Shown here: piece after piece, positions 51,844 to 59,948 of the stretch | How positions within the stretch are numbered: the stretch's first letter is position 1 | Layout of the letters: each line of letters begins with the position of its first letter | Source: Streptomyces sp. CBMA291 | Lineage (GTDB): Bacteria > Actinomycetota > Actinomycetes > Streptomycetales > Streptomycetaceae | Length of the DNA: 64,000 bases | Direction: 5' to 3' | NCBI RefSeq assembly: GCF_014596525.1 | Contig: NZ_MSJP01000110.1 | Span: forward strand, 115,804 to 179,803 | Made by a program: the position numbers and the translations under genes | The notes under the pieces: model-generated | Told to the model about the DNA's origin: nothing | What the model saw: the letters and a program-made list of their open reading frames with translations, nothing else | The model's database searches: none

Positions 51844-52668
51844 TCAGGGCACCCGGCACAGGATCTCGCCGTGCGGGACCATGAACCAGGCGTCCTCCCG
51901 GGTGCCCCACTCCCGCCAGGCCTCCGAGATCGACGCCAGTTCGGCCGCCGTCGCGTGGCCGCCGGAGACCGCCAGGTCCGCGTAGCCGGAGGCGGTCGTC
52001 CGGTCCGCCCACAGGCCGCTCCACCAGGCACGCTCGTCGGGTGTGGCGAAGCACCAGGTGCCTGCCGTCGTCGTCACTTCGGTGAAGCCGGCTTCCCTGG
52101 CCCAGGCGAACAGGCGCCGCCCGGCGTCCGGTTCGCCGCCGTTGTCCCGGGCGACCCGGTGGTAGAGGTCCCGCCAGTCGTCCAGGGCGGGCGGTTCGGG
52201 GTACCAGGCGAAGGCCCCGTAGTCGCTGTCGCGGGCGGCGACGACACCGCCGGGACGGCAGACCCGCCGCATCTCGCGCAGCGCCCGCACCGGGTCGCCG
52301 ACGTGCTGGAGCACCTGATGGGCGTGGACGACGTCGAAGGAGTCGTCGGGGAAGTCGAGCGCGTGGACGTCGGCTACCGCGAACTCGACGTTACCGAGGC
52401 CCCGTTCGTCCGCCACCGCTCGGGCCTTCGCCAGGACGCTCTCGGCCGCGTCGACCCCCGTCACCCGGCCGGGTGCGACGAGCGCCGCCAGATCGGCGGT
52501 GATGGTGCCGGGCCCGCAGCCCACGTCCAGGACGTCAAGGCCCGCGCGCAGTTCGGGCAGCAGATAGGCGGCGGAGTTCGCGGCGGTCCGCCAACTGTGC
52601 GAGCGCAGGACCGACTCGTGATGGCCATGGGTGTAGACGGCGGTCTCGTGTGCGGAGGCATGCGTCAT
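51844..52668 (-). CDS. Class I SAM-dependent methyltransferase
   Basis: A 274-aa Rossmann-fold methyltransferase. SAM-binding motif I is LDVLDVGCGPGTITADLA, motif II has GVDAAE, and motif post-I to III reads AVADVHALDFPDDSFDVVHAHQVLQHV and RRVCRPGGVVAARD. The arrangement matches the UbiE/Coq5-like small-molecule group. ATG 52668 has AAGGGAG 8 bases upstream, so the longer frame to 52755 is rejected. Substrate unknown. It follows a GNAT gene on the same strand after 99 AT-rich bases, which probably hold its own promoter. Confidence 0.92.
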   Translation of the reverse strand: MTHASAHETAVYTHGHHESVLRSHSWRTAANSAAYLLPELRAGLDVLDVGCGPGTITADLAALVAPGRVTGVDAAESVLAKARAVADERGLGNVEFAVADVHALDFPDDSFDVVHAHQVLQHVGDPVRALREMRRVCRPGGVVAARDSDYGAFAWYPEPPALDDWRDLYHRVARDNGGEPDAGRRLFAWAREAGFTEVTTTAGTWCFATPDERAWWSGLWADRTTASGYADLAVSGGHATAAELASISEAWREWGTREDAWFMVPHGEILCRVP

Positions 52669-52767
52669 GGAATCGACTCCCTTGGTGTGGGTGCGTGCCC
52701 TCACCGTACGCATCCATGCCGAATAATGAGATACACGTCTTGGAATATGGACCATGTGTGGAGCGGA

Positions 52768-53466
52768 TCAGCCGAACAGCAGCTTCCTGTAACGGAGTTC
52801 GTCGAGCAGAACACCGCCCGTCTCCTCCGTGGCGACCGTCCCGTCCGGCCGCCACCCGGCCGCCTCGTAGAACCGTCGGGCCCGCGCGTTCCCGGCCGGC
52901 ACCCATAGCGCCGCCGTGCGGAATCCGTCCTGGGCGAGTGCCCGCGCGGACTCCGCGAGCAGAGCGCGGCCCACGCCCCGGCCCCACACCTCCGGCAGGG
53001 CGTACAGGGCCGCGACCTCGGCCGTCGTCCCGGGGGCGAACTCCTCGCCGGGCCAGGCCCGGAAGCAGACGAAGCCGACCACCCGGCCGCCTCCGTCCGT
53101 CGCGAGCAGGACCCGGGGCCGGTCCGGAGCCCCGAGGCGCGTCCGCCACCGGGCGGCGCGTTCCGCCACGTCCAGGGAGGCCAGATACGGGCCGGGGAGC
53201 AGCTCGCGGTAGGCGGCGCGCCAGGACAGGACGTGCACGGCGGCGATCCCGGCCGCGTCCTCCGGAAACGCCTCACGGATCACGACGGGGGCGGCGGCGG
53301 GGGCGGCGCCCGGGGTGGCTGTCGGAGAGGGAACCGGGTCGGCTGCCGGGGTGGGAGTCGGGTCGGCTGCCGGGGTGCTCGCCCCTTCCGGGCCGGGCCG
53401 GGGCGCCGGTCCGGGCCCCAGGGCGGGTGCGGGGTCCGGGGCCGGTACGTGCGCGGGTCTCGTCAT
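52768..53466 (-). CDS. GNAT acetyltransferase with a Pro/Ala-rich N-terminal tail
   Basis: A 232-aa protein. The first about 65 residues are a disordered Pro/Ala/Thr tail (ADPTPTPAADPVPSPTATPG). Then a GNAT domain: VVIREAFPEDAAGIAAVHVL, EVAALYALPEVWGRGVGRAL (acetyl-CoA loop, GRGVG) and LWVPAGNARARRFYEAAGW. ATG 53466 is used, but the enzyme could start further in. Substrate unknown. Confidence 0.85.
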   Translation of the reverse strand: MTRPAHVPAPDPAPALGPGPAPRPGPEGASTPAADPTPTPAADPVPSPTATPGAAPAAAPVVIREAFPEDAAGIAAVHVLSWRAAYRELLPGPYLASLDVAERAARWRTRLGAPDRPRVLLATDGGGRVVGFVCFRAWPGEEFAPGTTAEVAALYALPEVWGRGVGRALLAESARALAQDGFRTAALWVPAGNARARRFYEAAGWRPDGTVATEETGGVLLDELRYRKLLFG

Positions 53467-53640
53467 GCGCCATTGTCGGCCCGGCGGGGCCCCGGCGCCT
53501 CCGTGTTTCCCGGGTTCCCGCACGACCTGACGAACCCGCGTATGACGGCACCGTGAACAAGCCACCCCCGGCGGCCCGCCGCCCCTAGGATCGGCCGCGC
53601 CGCCGTCCGGCGGAGTGTCGCTTCCCGTCCGAGGAGTCCC

Positions 53641-54876
53641 GTGCCGCACTCGCCCGCGCCAGCCCGTCGTGCCCTGCTCAAACTGCTCGCGGCCGGTCCC
53701 GCGGCCACCGCTCTCGGCGGGCTCGCCACCGCCTCGCCCGCCCTCGCCTCACCCGCACGCACCACCACCGCGCCCACCCTCGCCGGGCCCGCCGCGCCCG
53801 GGATAGTCAAGGCGCTGCCGACCGAGTACTTCACCGTACGGGGCACCAACGCCGAGGCCCGGTTCGACGCCTTCGGCGACACCGGCTTCCTCACCCCCGG
53901 CGACCGTTTCTTCGTCCGCAACCACACCTCCACCCCCGTCCTCGACGCCGCCGACTGGCGGCTGACCCTCTGGGGCGACGGGCTCCACGGGCGCGCTCCC
54001 GTGCACTTCACCTACGGGCAGCTCCGCGACCTGCCGTCCGTCACCCGTACGGCCCTGATCGAGTGCGCCGGGAACGGCCGCAGCCTCTACGCGACCCAGC
54101 AGGGCGAGGCGGTCGCGGGCACCGCCTGGACCCTCGGTGCCGTCGGAGCCGCCCGCTGGCGCGGTGTCCGCCTCTCCGACGTGCTCCGCCGCGCCGGGAT
54201 CGCCCGCGACGCCGTCGCCCTCCAGCCGCGCGGTCTCGACGACCCGTACGTCTCCGGCGGCGTCGACTACGGCCGGGTCCGCCGCCCGCTGCCGGTCGCC
54301 AAGGCCTTCGACGACGTGATCCTCGCGTACGAGATGAACGGCGAGCCCCTGCCGTACGACCACGGCCACCCCGTCCGGCTCGTCGTGCCCTCCTGGGTCG
54401 GCATCGCCTCGATCAAGTGGCTCGGCGACATCGAGGTCTCCACCCGTCCATTGGTCTCGCCCTGGTCCACCGACTGGTACCGGCTGTTCGGCGCCGCCCA
54501 CCCGGAGGGCGGCAGCGAACCGATCACCCGTCAAACCCTCAAGTCCGCCTACCAGTTGCCCTTCGGCGCCACCCTGGAGGCCGGGCGCGCCCACCGGCTC
54601 ACCGGCCGCGCCTGGTCCGCCCTGGCCCCCGTCCGCTCCGTAGAGGTCTCCACCGACGGAGGCGCCCACTGGCGCCACGCCCGGCTCCACGACACCCCTC
54701 GCGGGGGCGGCTGGGTCCGCTGGTCCGTCCCCTGGCACCCGCGCCGGACCGGCCCCGTCACCCTGCTCTCCCGTACCACCGACACCGCGGGCAACACCCA
54801 GCCCGAGCGGGCCGTCCACAACACACAGGGGTACCTCTTCAACGCGGTCGTACGGCACCCGGTCACCGTCGTCTGA
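53641..54876 (+). CDS. Tat-exported sulfite oxidase-like molybdopterin enzyme
   Basis: A 411-aa enzyme of the sulfite oxidase family. It has a Tat signal (PARRALLKLLAAGPAATALG), then the molybdopterin domain with FFVRNHTSTP and IECAGNGRS, whose Cys should ligate molybdenum, and a C-terminal Ig-like dimerisation domain (VEVSTDGGAHW). Other family contacts are visible in DPYVSGGVDY and HPVRLVVPSWVG. No membrane haem partner (YedZ/MsrQ) is adjacent, so electrons may pass to a soluble cytochrome or another acceptor. GTG 53641 has GAGGAG upstream. It could oxidise sulfite or repair methionine sulfoxide outside the cell. Confidence 0.9.
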   Translation: MPHSPAPARRALLKLLAAGPAATALGGLATASPALASPARTTTAPTLAGPAAPGIVKALPTEYFTVRGTNAEARFDAFGDTGFLTPGDRFFVRNHTSTPVLDAADWRLTLWGDGLHGRAPVHFTYGQLRDLPSVTRTALIECAGNGRSLYATQQGEAVAGTAWTLGAVGAARWRGVRLSDVLRRAGIARDAVALQPRGLDDPYVSGGVDYGRVRRPLPVAKAFDDVILAYEMNGEPLPYDHGHPVRLVVPSWVGIASIKWLGDIEVSTRPLVSPWSTDWYRLFGAAHPEGGSEPITRQTLKSAYQLPFGATLEAGRAHRLTGRAWSALAPVRSVEVSTDGGAHWRHARLHDTPRGGGWVRWSVPWHPRRTGPVTLLSRTTDTAGNTQPERAVHNTQGYLFNAVVRHPVTVV

Positions 54877-55086
54877 CCGCCTCGCGGTCCGCGCCGTGAA
54901 CCGCCCCACGACCTGCCTCGTGAGCCGTGCAGCGAAGCCGCCCCGCATCCGCCCCGCATCCGCCCCGAACCCGTCCCGCGTGTCGCCCGAAGCGACGCCT
55001 CGAACGGCGGAATCCGGTGAACCTTCGTATAAAGGGCACGGGAGGTGCCGTCCCGGCGCCCCCCGTGCGCTCAGGAGGTACGGGAC

Positions 55087-56319
55087 ATGCGGCAGACGGC
55101 TCCGGACGGGCGTGGTCCGGTGTACCACGGCCCTCCCGGCCCCGACCCGAGTCTGCCCGTCCTGCCGGGGCTCGCCGCCCTCCTCGCCGACTCGGCGCGG
55201 CGGACGGACCCCGAGCCGCCCGGCGGCGGGCCCGTCCTGCGCGAGGCCGCCGCCGGCTACTGGTGGCGCCGGGGCCTGCGTACCCACCCCGAGGACGTGG
55301 CCGCCGCCCCCGGCGCCCCCGTCCTGCTGCTCGCCCTGCTCGCCGCGCACGGCGGCGACCTCCTGCTGCCCCGACCCTGTCCCGTCTGGTGGACCCCGCA
55401 GGCCCGGCTCCTCGGCCACCCCGCCTACCACGTGCCCACCCCCGCCGAATGCGGCGGCGTCCCCGACCCGTACGCCCTCCTGGAGACCGTCCGCCGGGTC
55501 CGGGCCGAGGGCGGCACCCCACGCGTCCTGCTGCTCTCCGCCGTCGACGACCCCACCGGCACCGTCGCCCCGCCCGAGAGCGTCCGCGAGGCCTGCGAGG
55601 CGGCCGTCGCCGAAGGGCTCCACGTCATCAGCGACGAGACCTGGCGCGACACCCTCCACCACCCCGAGGAGGACGTCTTCCTCGGCCCCGCCGAGATGTG
55701 CCCGGACGACGTCACCGTCCTCGTCGACCTCGGCGGCTCCCTCACCCCCGCCGCCTGGCCCTGTGCCGTCGCCCGCTTCCCGCCCACCGACCCCTCCCGC
55801 GCCGACCGCTGGGCCGACCGCAGGGCCCGGGTCCTCGACGTGCTCACGCTCCTCGGCGCCGTGGTCCCCGGGCCCGTGGCCCCCGCCGCCGCGCACGCCC
55901 TCGACGAGCCCGGGGACGTCGCCCGCCGGGCCCGCCGGGCCGCCGCCCTCCACGGAGCCCTCGCCGCCGCCGCCCACCGCGCCGTCCTCGCCTCGGGCGC
56001 CTTCGCCAGGCCCCCGAGGGCCGGACGCCACCTCTACGCCGACCTCGGCCCACTCCGTGCCGGTCTCGCCGCCCGTGGCGTCACCGACTCCCTGGAACTG
56101 GAGGACCACCTCACCGGCAGGCTCGGCGCCCCGGCCACCGGCGGTCACCGGCTCGGCGACGAACTCGGCGCGCTGCGCGTCCGGTTCGGCACCGGCATGT
56201 TCCTGGGCGCCACGGAGGAGGAGCGGGCCGGGACGCTCGCGGCGGACGACCCGACGGCCCTCCCGCACGTCGCCCGGAACCTCGCGGAGTTCGGAGCGGC
56301 CCTGGAGGAACTCGGGTGA
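55087..56319 (+). CDS. Lysine-free aminotransferase-like protein (probable pseudoenzyme)
   Basis: A 410-aa protein with the fold-type I aminotransferase pattern but no lysine anywhere in the chain. The N-terminal motif survives as GPVLREAAAGYWWRRGL. NPTGT has become DDPTGTV (about residue 155), the DExY motif is DETWRDT, and the segment that should hold the PLP Lys (SFSKxxxxxGWR) reads VDLGGSLTPAAWPCAVARF (about 213-230). Without Lys no internal aldimine with PLP can form. The Arg in ALRVRFGTGMFLG, which normally binds the substrate carboxylate, is kept. It may bind PLP, an amino acid or another ligand without transaminating. AGGAGG upstream supports ATG 55087. Degenerate copies of its own 3' end fill the next 330 bases. 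Confidence 0.8.
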   Translation: MRQTAPDGRGPVYHGPPGPDPSLPVLPGLAALLADSARRTDPEPPGGGPVLREAAAGYWWRRGLRTHPEDVAAAPGAPVLLLALLAAHGGDLLLPRPCPVWWTPQARLLGHPAYHVPTPAECGGVPDPYALLETVRRVRAEGGTPRVLLLSAVDDPTGTVAPPESVREACEAAVAEGLHVISDETWRDTLHHPEEDVFLGPAEMCPDDVTVLVDLGGSLTPAAWPCAVARFPPTDPSRADRWADRRARVLDVLTLLGAVVPGPVAPAAAHALDEPGDVARRARRAAALHGALAAAAHRAVLASGAFARPPRAGRHLYADLGPLRAGLAARGVTDSLELEDHLTGRLGAPATGGHRLGDELGALRVRFGTGMFLGATEEERAGTLAADDPTALPHVARNLAEFGAALEELG

Positions 56320-56640
56320 CACCGCCCAAGACCCGCCGGCCCTCCGGAGGAACTCGGGCGATACGACCAAGGGGCCCGTCGGCTTCCCGGAGGGGCCCGG
56401 GTGAAACCGACCGGGGTCCGCCACCGCCCCATGAGGGACCCGGGCGACACCGCCCAAGATCCGCCACCACCCCCGGAGGAACTCGGGCGGTACCGCAGAG
56501 CACCCGCCGACTGCCCAAGGGGCCCAGGTGACACCGACCAAGGCCCACCCCGACCTCCACCCCCGCCCCGCGCGGGACCCGGGCGGCCCCGCCGAGGGCC
56601 CGCCACCACCCCCGCCGAGGGCCCGCCACCACCCCCGCAG
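56304..56640 (+). repeat. Degenerate 42-46 bp tandem repeats growing out of a gene end
   Basis: About seven units. The first (56304) is the last codons plus the TGA of the aminotransferase-like gene (GGAGGAACTCGGGTGACACC); the next begin near 56346, 56389, 56431, 56475, 56519 and 56568 with increasing decay. Together with 56641-56663 they fill the 344-base gap to the next gene, in which no other feature is seen. Confidence 0.85.
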
Positions 56641-56663
56641 GCCGCGCAGAACGGAGTCCGCAG

Positions 56664-57701
56664 ATGACCGAACGCACGGCAGACCCCGCGCGGGCCCCCC
56701 AACCCCCGCACCGGAACGGCCCGGTGGCCCCGGCGCCCGCCCTCAAACCCCTCGGGCGGCTGCGTACGGACTGGCCCCGGACCTTCGCCGACCGGCTCAC
56801 CGCCCCGCTCCCCGGCGTCCGGGCCCTCGCCCGGCTCGCCAGGGAAGGCGCCGTACGCCCCCGCCCCGAAGGGCTCAGCGACATCCCCCTGCTCCCCTTC
56901 GAACCCGGGCCGCTGCCCCTCGCCGGACCCGGCACCCTCGCCTTCACCTGGGCCGGGCACGCGAGTTGGCTGCTGCGCATCGGCGGTCTCGCCGTCCTCA
57001 CCGACCCCGTCTGGTCCCGCCGCATCCTCGGCACTCCCGCCCGGCTCACCCCCGTCGGCGTCCGCTGGGAGGACCTGCCGCCCGTCGACGCCGTGGTCAT
57101 CAGCCACAACCACTTCGACCACCTCGACGCACCGACCCTGAAACGGCTGCCCCGGCACACCCCGGTCTTCGTCCCGGCCGGACTCGGCCGCTGGTTCACC
57201 CGCCGCCGCTTCACCCGCGTCACCGAACTCGACTGGTGGGAAGCGGCCGAACTCGACGGCGTACGCTTCGACTTCGTCCCCGCCCACCACTGGTCCAAGC
57301 GCACCCTCCTGGACACCTGCCGTTCCCTGTGGGGCGGTTGGGTGCTCACCGACGGCGCCGAGCACCGCGTCTACTTCGCCGGGGACACCGGATACGGCCA
57401 CTGGTTCGCCGAGATCGGCCGCCGCCACCCCGGCATCGATCTCGCGCTGCTCCCCATCGGGGCCTACGACCCCCGGTGGTGGCTCAGCGACGTCCACACC
57501 GACCCGGAGGAAGCCGTCCGCGCCCACCGGGACCTCGGCGCCCGGCGGATGGCGCCGATGCACTGGGCCACCTTCGTCCTGTCCTCGGAGCCCGTCCTCG
57601 AACCCCTCACCCGGGTCAGGGCCGCCTGGGAGAAGGCCGGACTGCCCCGTGAGGACCTGTGGGACCTCCCGGTCGGCGGCTCACGGGTGCTCGTGCCCTG
57701 A
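56664..57701 (+). CDS. Metallo-beta-lactamase-fold hydrolase, NAPE-PLD/UlaG-like
   Basis: A 345-aa MBL-fold protein. Metal motif ISHNHFDHLD (HxHxDH), later His in VPAHHWS, Asp in FAGDTGYG and a last His in APMHWATF complete the usual ligands. The arrangement resembles NAPE-phospholipase D and L-ascorbate-6-phosphate lactonase relatives, so phosphodiesterase or lactonase activity is possible. No signal peptide; the N-terminus is Pro-rich. ATG 56664 has GGAG nearby. The last 21 bases overlap the convergent DedA gene. Confidence 0.88.
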   Translation: MTERTADPARAPQPPHRNGPVAPAPALKPLGRLRTDWPRTFADRLTAPLPGVRALARLAREGAVRPRPEGLSDIPLLPFEPGPLPLAGPGTLAFTWAGHASWLLRIGGLAVLTDPVWSRRILGTPARLTPVGVRWEDLPPVDAVVISHNHFDHLDAPTLKRLPRHTPVFVPAGLGRWFTRRRFTRVTELDWWEAAELDGVRFDFVPAHHWSKRTLLDTCRSLWGGWVLTDGAEHRVYFAGDTGYGHWFAEIGRRHPGIDLALLPIGAYDPRWWLSDVHTDPEEAVRAHRDLGARRMAPMHWATFVLSSEPVLEPLTRVRAAWEKAGLPREDLWDLPVGGSRVLVP

Positions 57702-58343
57702 GAGACCGGCCGCCTTCGGCCGCCGCACCCGCCGCCACAGCGTGGGCGCCGCGCCGACCAGCACCGTCAGGCCCACCGCCGCCACGACCCCCTGCCACGG
57801 CTCGGGGAAGAGCGAACCGCCCAGGATGCCGATCAGCTGGTACGTCGCCGCCCACGCCAGACAGGCCGCGATGTCGCCCCGTACGAAGTGCCGCAGCGGC
57901 ATCCGGGACAGCAGACAGGCCAGCATGACCGGGATCCGCCCGGCCGGCACGAGCCGGGACAGGACGAGCACCGACACCCGATGGCTTTCGAGCCGTTCCT
58001 GCGCGTGCGCGAGCCGCTCCGGCGTCACCCGGCCGCGCAGCGCCTCCAGCCACCGCGAGCCGTTGCGGGAGCGGACCCCGCGCTGTCCGAGCCAGTAGAG
58101 GACCGCGTCGCCGAGACAGGCCGCGAAGGCCGCCACGAGGAAGACGAAGAGCAGGGAGAACGGCGAACTCTGATGGAAGGCGACCACGGCGGCCGAGCTG
58201 ACGAGCGCGCCCGTCGGCACCACCGGCACCAGCGCGCCCAGCGACACCAGCAGGAACAGCGAGGGATACCCCACCGCCTGCTGCGTCGACTCGGGCGGCA
58301 GCTCCCGCACGGCCATCGCCATCCGGGTGAACCCGTCGATCAC
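57681..58343 (-). CDS. DedA/VTT-domain membrane protein
   Basis: A 220-aa inner-membrane protein of the DedA (SNARE-associated, VTT) family: several hydrophobic segments plus the conserved LSRLVPAGRIPVMLACLLSR and GDIAACLAWAATYQLIG motifs. DedA proteins flip phospholipids or undecaprenyl phosphate, depending on the branch. GTG 58343 overlaps the stop of the MBL gene upstream (GTGA), so the two minus-strand genes are coupled. Confidence 0.9.
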   Translation of the reverse strand: MIDGFTRMAMAVRELPPESTQQAVGYPSLFLLVSLGALVPVVPTGALVSSAAVVAFHQSSPFSLLFVFLVAAFAACLGDAVLYWLGQRGVRSRNGSRWLEALRGRVTPERLAHAQERLESHRVSVLVLSRLVPAGRIPVMLACLLSRMPLRHFVRGDIAACLAWAATYQLIGILGGSLFPEPWQGVVAAVGLTVLVGAAPTLWRRVRRPKAAGLSGHEHP

Positions 58344-59119
58344 CGGGCGACCTCCGGGCGCACCCGCTCGCCATGGCCGAGCCGGTGCACCACCACCTTG
58401 GGCGCGAGCCGCGCCGCATGCCGTACGAACTCGTCACCCGGCGCGTGGAACTCGTGCGGCCGCACTCCGTCGAGCCCGATCGGCCAGTACGTGCCGTAGT
58501 GCACCGGGACCGCCGCCGCCGGGGAAAGCTCGGCGAGCACCTGCGCCGCCCGGCCCGCGTCCAGATGCCCATGGCCCAGATACGGACCCCAGCCGCCCAC
58601 CGGAAGCAGGGCCACGTCCACCGGGCCCACCGCCTCCGCCATCCCGTCGAAGCGCCCGGTGTCCCCGGCGAAGTACGTCCGCGCCTCGCCCTCGACGACA
58701 TAGCCGAGCGCGGGCGCCCGGTGCCGGCCCATCGGCAGCCGCCGCCCGTCGTGGAGCGCCGGGACGGCCCGTACCGTCACGCCCTCCACCGTCACCGTCC
58801 CGCCCTCCGCCACCTCGGTCAGCCGGAGCCCGCGACCGCCGAGCCTGCGCAGCCCCGGCACGGCGTCCGGGGCGCCACGCGGCACGATCAGCCGGGTGCC
58901 GGGCGCGAGCCGGGCGAGCGAGGGCAGGTGCAGATGGTCGGAGTGCAGATGCGAGACGAGCACGGCGTCGGCGCGGGCGGCCTCGGGCGGCGGGGCCGCG
59001 CCGCGCCGCCGCCGCAGGTGCGCGAGGCGCCGGGCGAACAGCGGGTCGGTGAGGAAGCGGACCCCGGAGTCCTCGACCGTGCAGGTCGCATGACCCCACC
59101 AGGTGACCTCCACCGGCAT
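58340..59119 (-). CDS. Metallo-beta-lactamase-fold hydrolase (small)
   Basis: A 259-aa MBL-fold protein distinct from the one at 56664. EVTWWGHATCTVEDSGVRFL begins the fold, VSHLHSDHLHLP is the metal motif (HxHxDH), Asp in FAGDTGRFDG and His in VPVHYGTYW follow. This pattern is that of the UlaG/YtkL-like MBL group of unknown substrate. ATG 59119 has GAAGG just upstream. Cytosolic. Coupled to the DedA gene by a 4-base overlap. Confidence 0.88.
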   Translation of the reverse strand: MPVEVTWWGHATCTVEDSGVRFLTDPLFARRLAHLRRRRGAAPPPEAARADAVLVSHLHSDHLHLPSLARLAPGTRLIVPRGAPDAVPGLRRLGGRGLRLTEVAEGGTVTVEGVTVRAVPALHDGRRLPMGRHRAPALGYVVEGEARTYFAGDTGRFDGMAEAVGPVDVALLPVGGWGPYLGHGHLDAGRAAQVLAELSPAAAVPVHYGTYWPIGLDGVRPHEFHAPGDEFVRHAARLAPKVVVHRLGHGERVRPEVAR

Positions 59120-59257
59120 GCCGCCTTCCGCTTCCTTCGTGACCGCGGACGCCGTCCATTGTGCCCGGCATCGCTCCATGACTCCCTGTCGAGGGTAATT
59201 GTCCCTGCCGGGTGCCGGAGGATGTTCGCCCGTCCCGGACGGCAGTAGGGTCGGGCC

Positions 59258-59662
59258 ATGGACGACGTTCGGGTGGCGGCGATCGCCAGCCTCACCCCGC
59301 TTGAGGAACTCGACAGCGAGCCCTTCCTGGTCGATACGCGCGGCCAGCACGCGGTGTGTGCCCGCTGGGCGCGCGACCAGGGGTACGTGGTCGCCCGCCA
59401 GCTGCTGTTCTACGGCTTCCGGCCCGATCACGCGGCGCTCTGGGCGGATGTGGAGGCGGGCGCGGTCGACCTCTTCGTCGCCGCCAGCGAGCGGGCCCTC
59501 GCCCGCGCGGTGACCTCCGTGCCCGGCTTCCGCGCCGAGTGCGAGCGGCGCGGGGTGCGGGTGGAGACCGTATCGCCCGACGAGCCCGCGTACGACGCGG
59601 CGGCGAAGGCGGGGGTGCACCGACGGCTCTCGATGCCGACGGCGGGGTACGACGGGAACTGA
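59258..59662 (+). CDS. Small protein resembling a serine-recombinase N-terminal domain, without the nucleophile
   Basis: A 134-aa protein not recognised with certainty. The pattern CARWARDQGYVVARQLLFYG, LWADVEAGAVDLFVAASERA, LARAV and FRAECERRGVRVETVSPDEP follows the order of the resolvase catalytic fold (WA...GY.V, then VDL.V..S...L.R, then C...GV.V.TV). But the Arg-x-Ser motif of the active site and any DNA-binding domain are absent. It may be a domesticated or degenerate recombinase, or an unrelated Rossmann-like protein. ATG 59258 lies in a clean gap. Its 3' end is duplicated downstream. Confidence 0.7.
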   Translation: MDDVRVAAIASLTPLEELDSEPFLVDTRGQHAVCARWARDQGYVVARQLLFYGFRPDHAALWADVEAGAVDLFVAASERALARAVTSVPGFRAECERRGVRVETVSPDEPAYDAAAKAGVHRRLSMPTAGYDGN

Positions 59663-59740
59663 CGCGGAGGGAATCCGACGCGGACGGGAACCGAGCCGAG
59701 GCGGGGGAGGGGAACCAAGGCGGGGGAGGGGTGCGACGGG
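59645..59740 (+). repeat. Degenerate repeats continuing from a gene end
   Basis: GACGGGAACTGACGCGG, holding the TGA stop of the small resolvase-like gene, recurs as GACGGGAACCGAGCCGAG and then as GGGGAGGGGAACCAAGGCGG. The rest of the 286-base gap to 59948 shows only GC-rich DNA and a possible -35 (TTGTGA near 59909). Confidence 0.65.
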
Positions 59741-59948
59741 GCCCGAAGCCGGTGCCGCCCGAGGCGGCGGACCTGTCGCCCACCACACCGCGCTCCCCAT
59801 CACCACCTTCCGCCACAGCCCCCACTTCCGTCCCGCTCCCGACGGCGACCTGACACATCCGGGTCCGCCCGAAAGTCCCCGCCCCCCTCACCCACCGTGG
59901 GCGTTGTGACACGCTTGGGTCAGGAAACGGGCGAAAGGTGAAGAGGGC

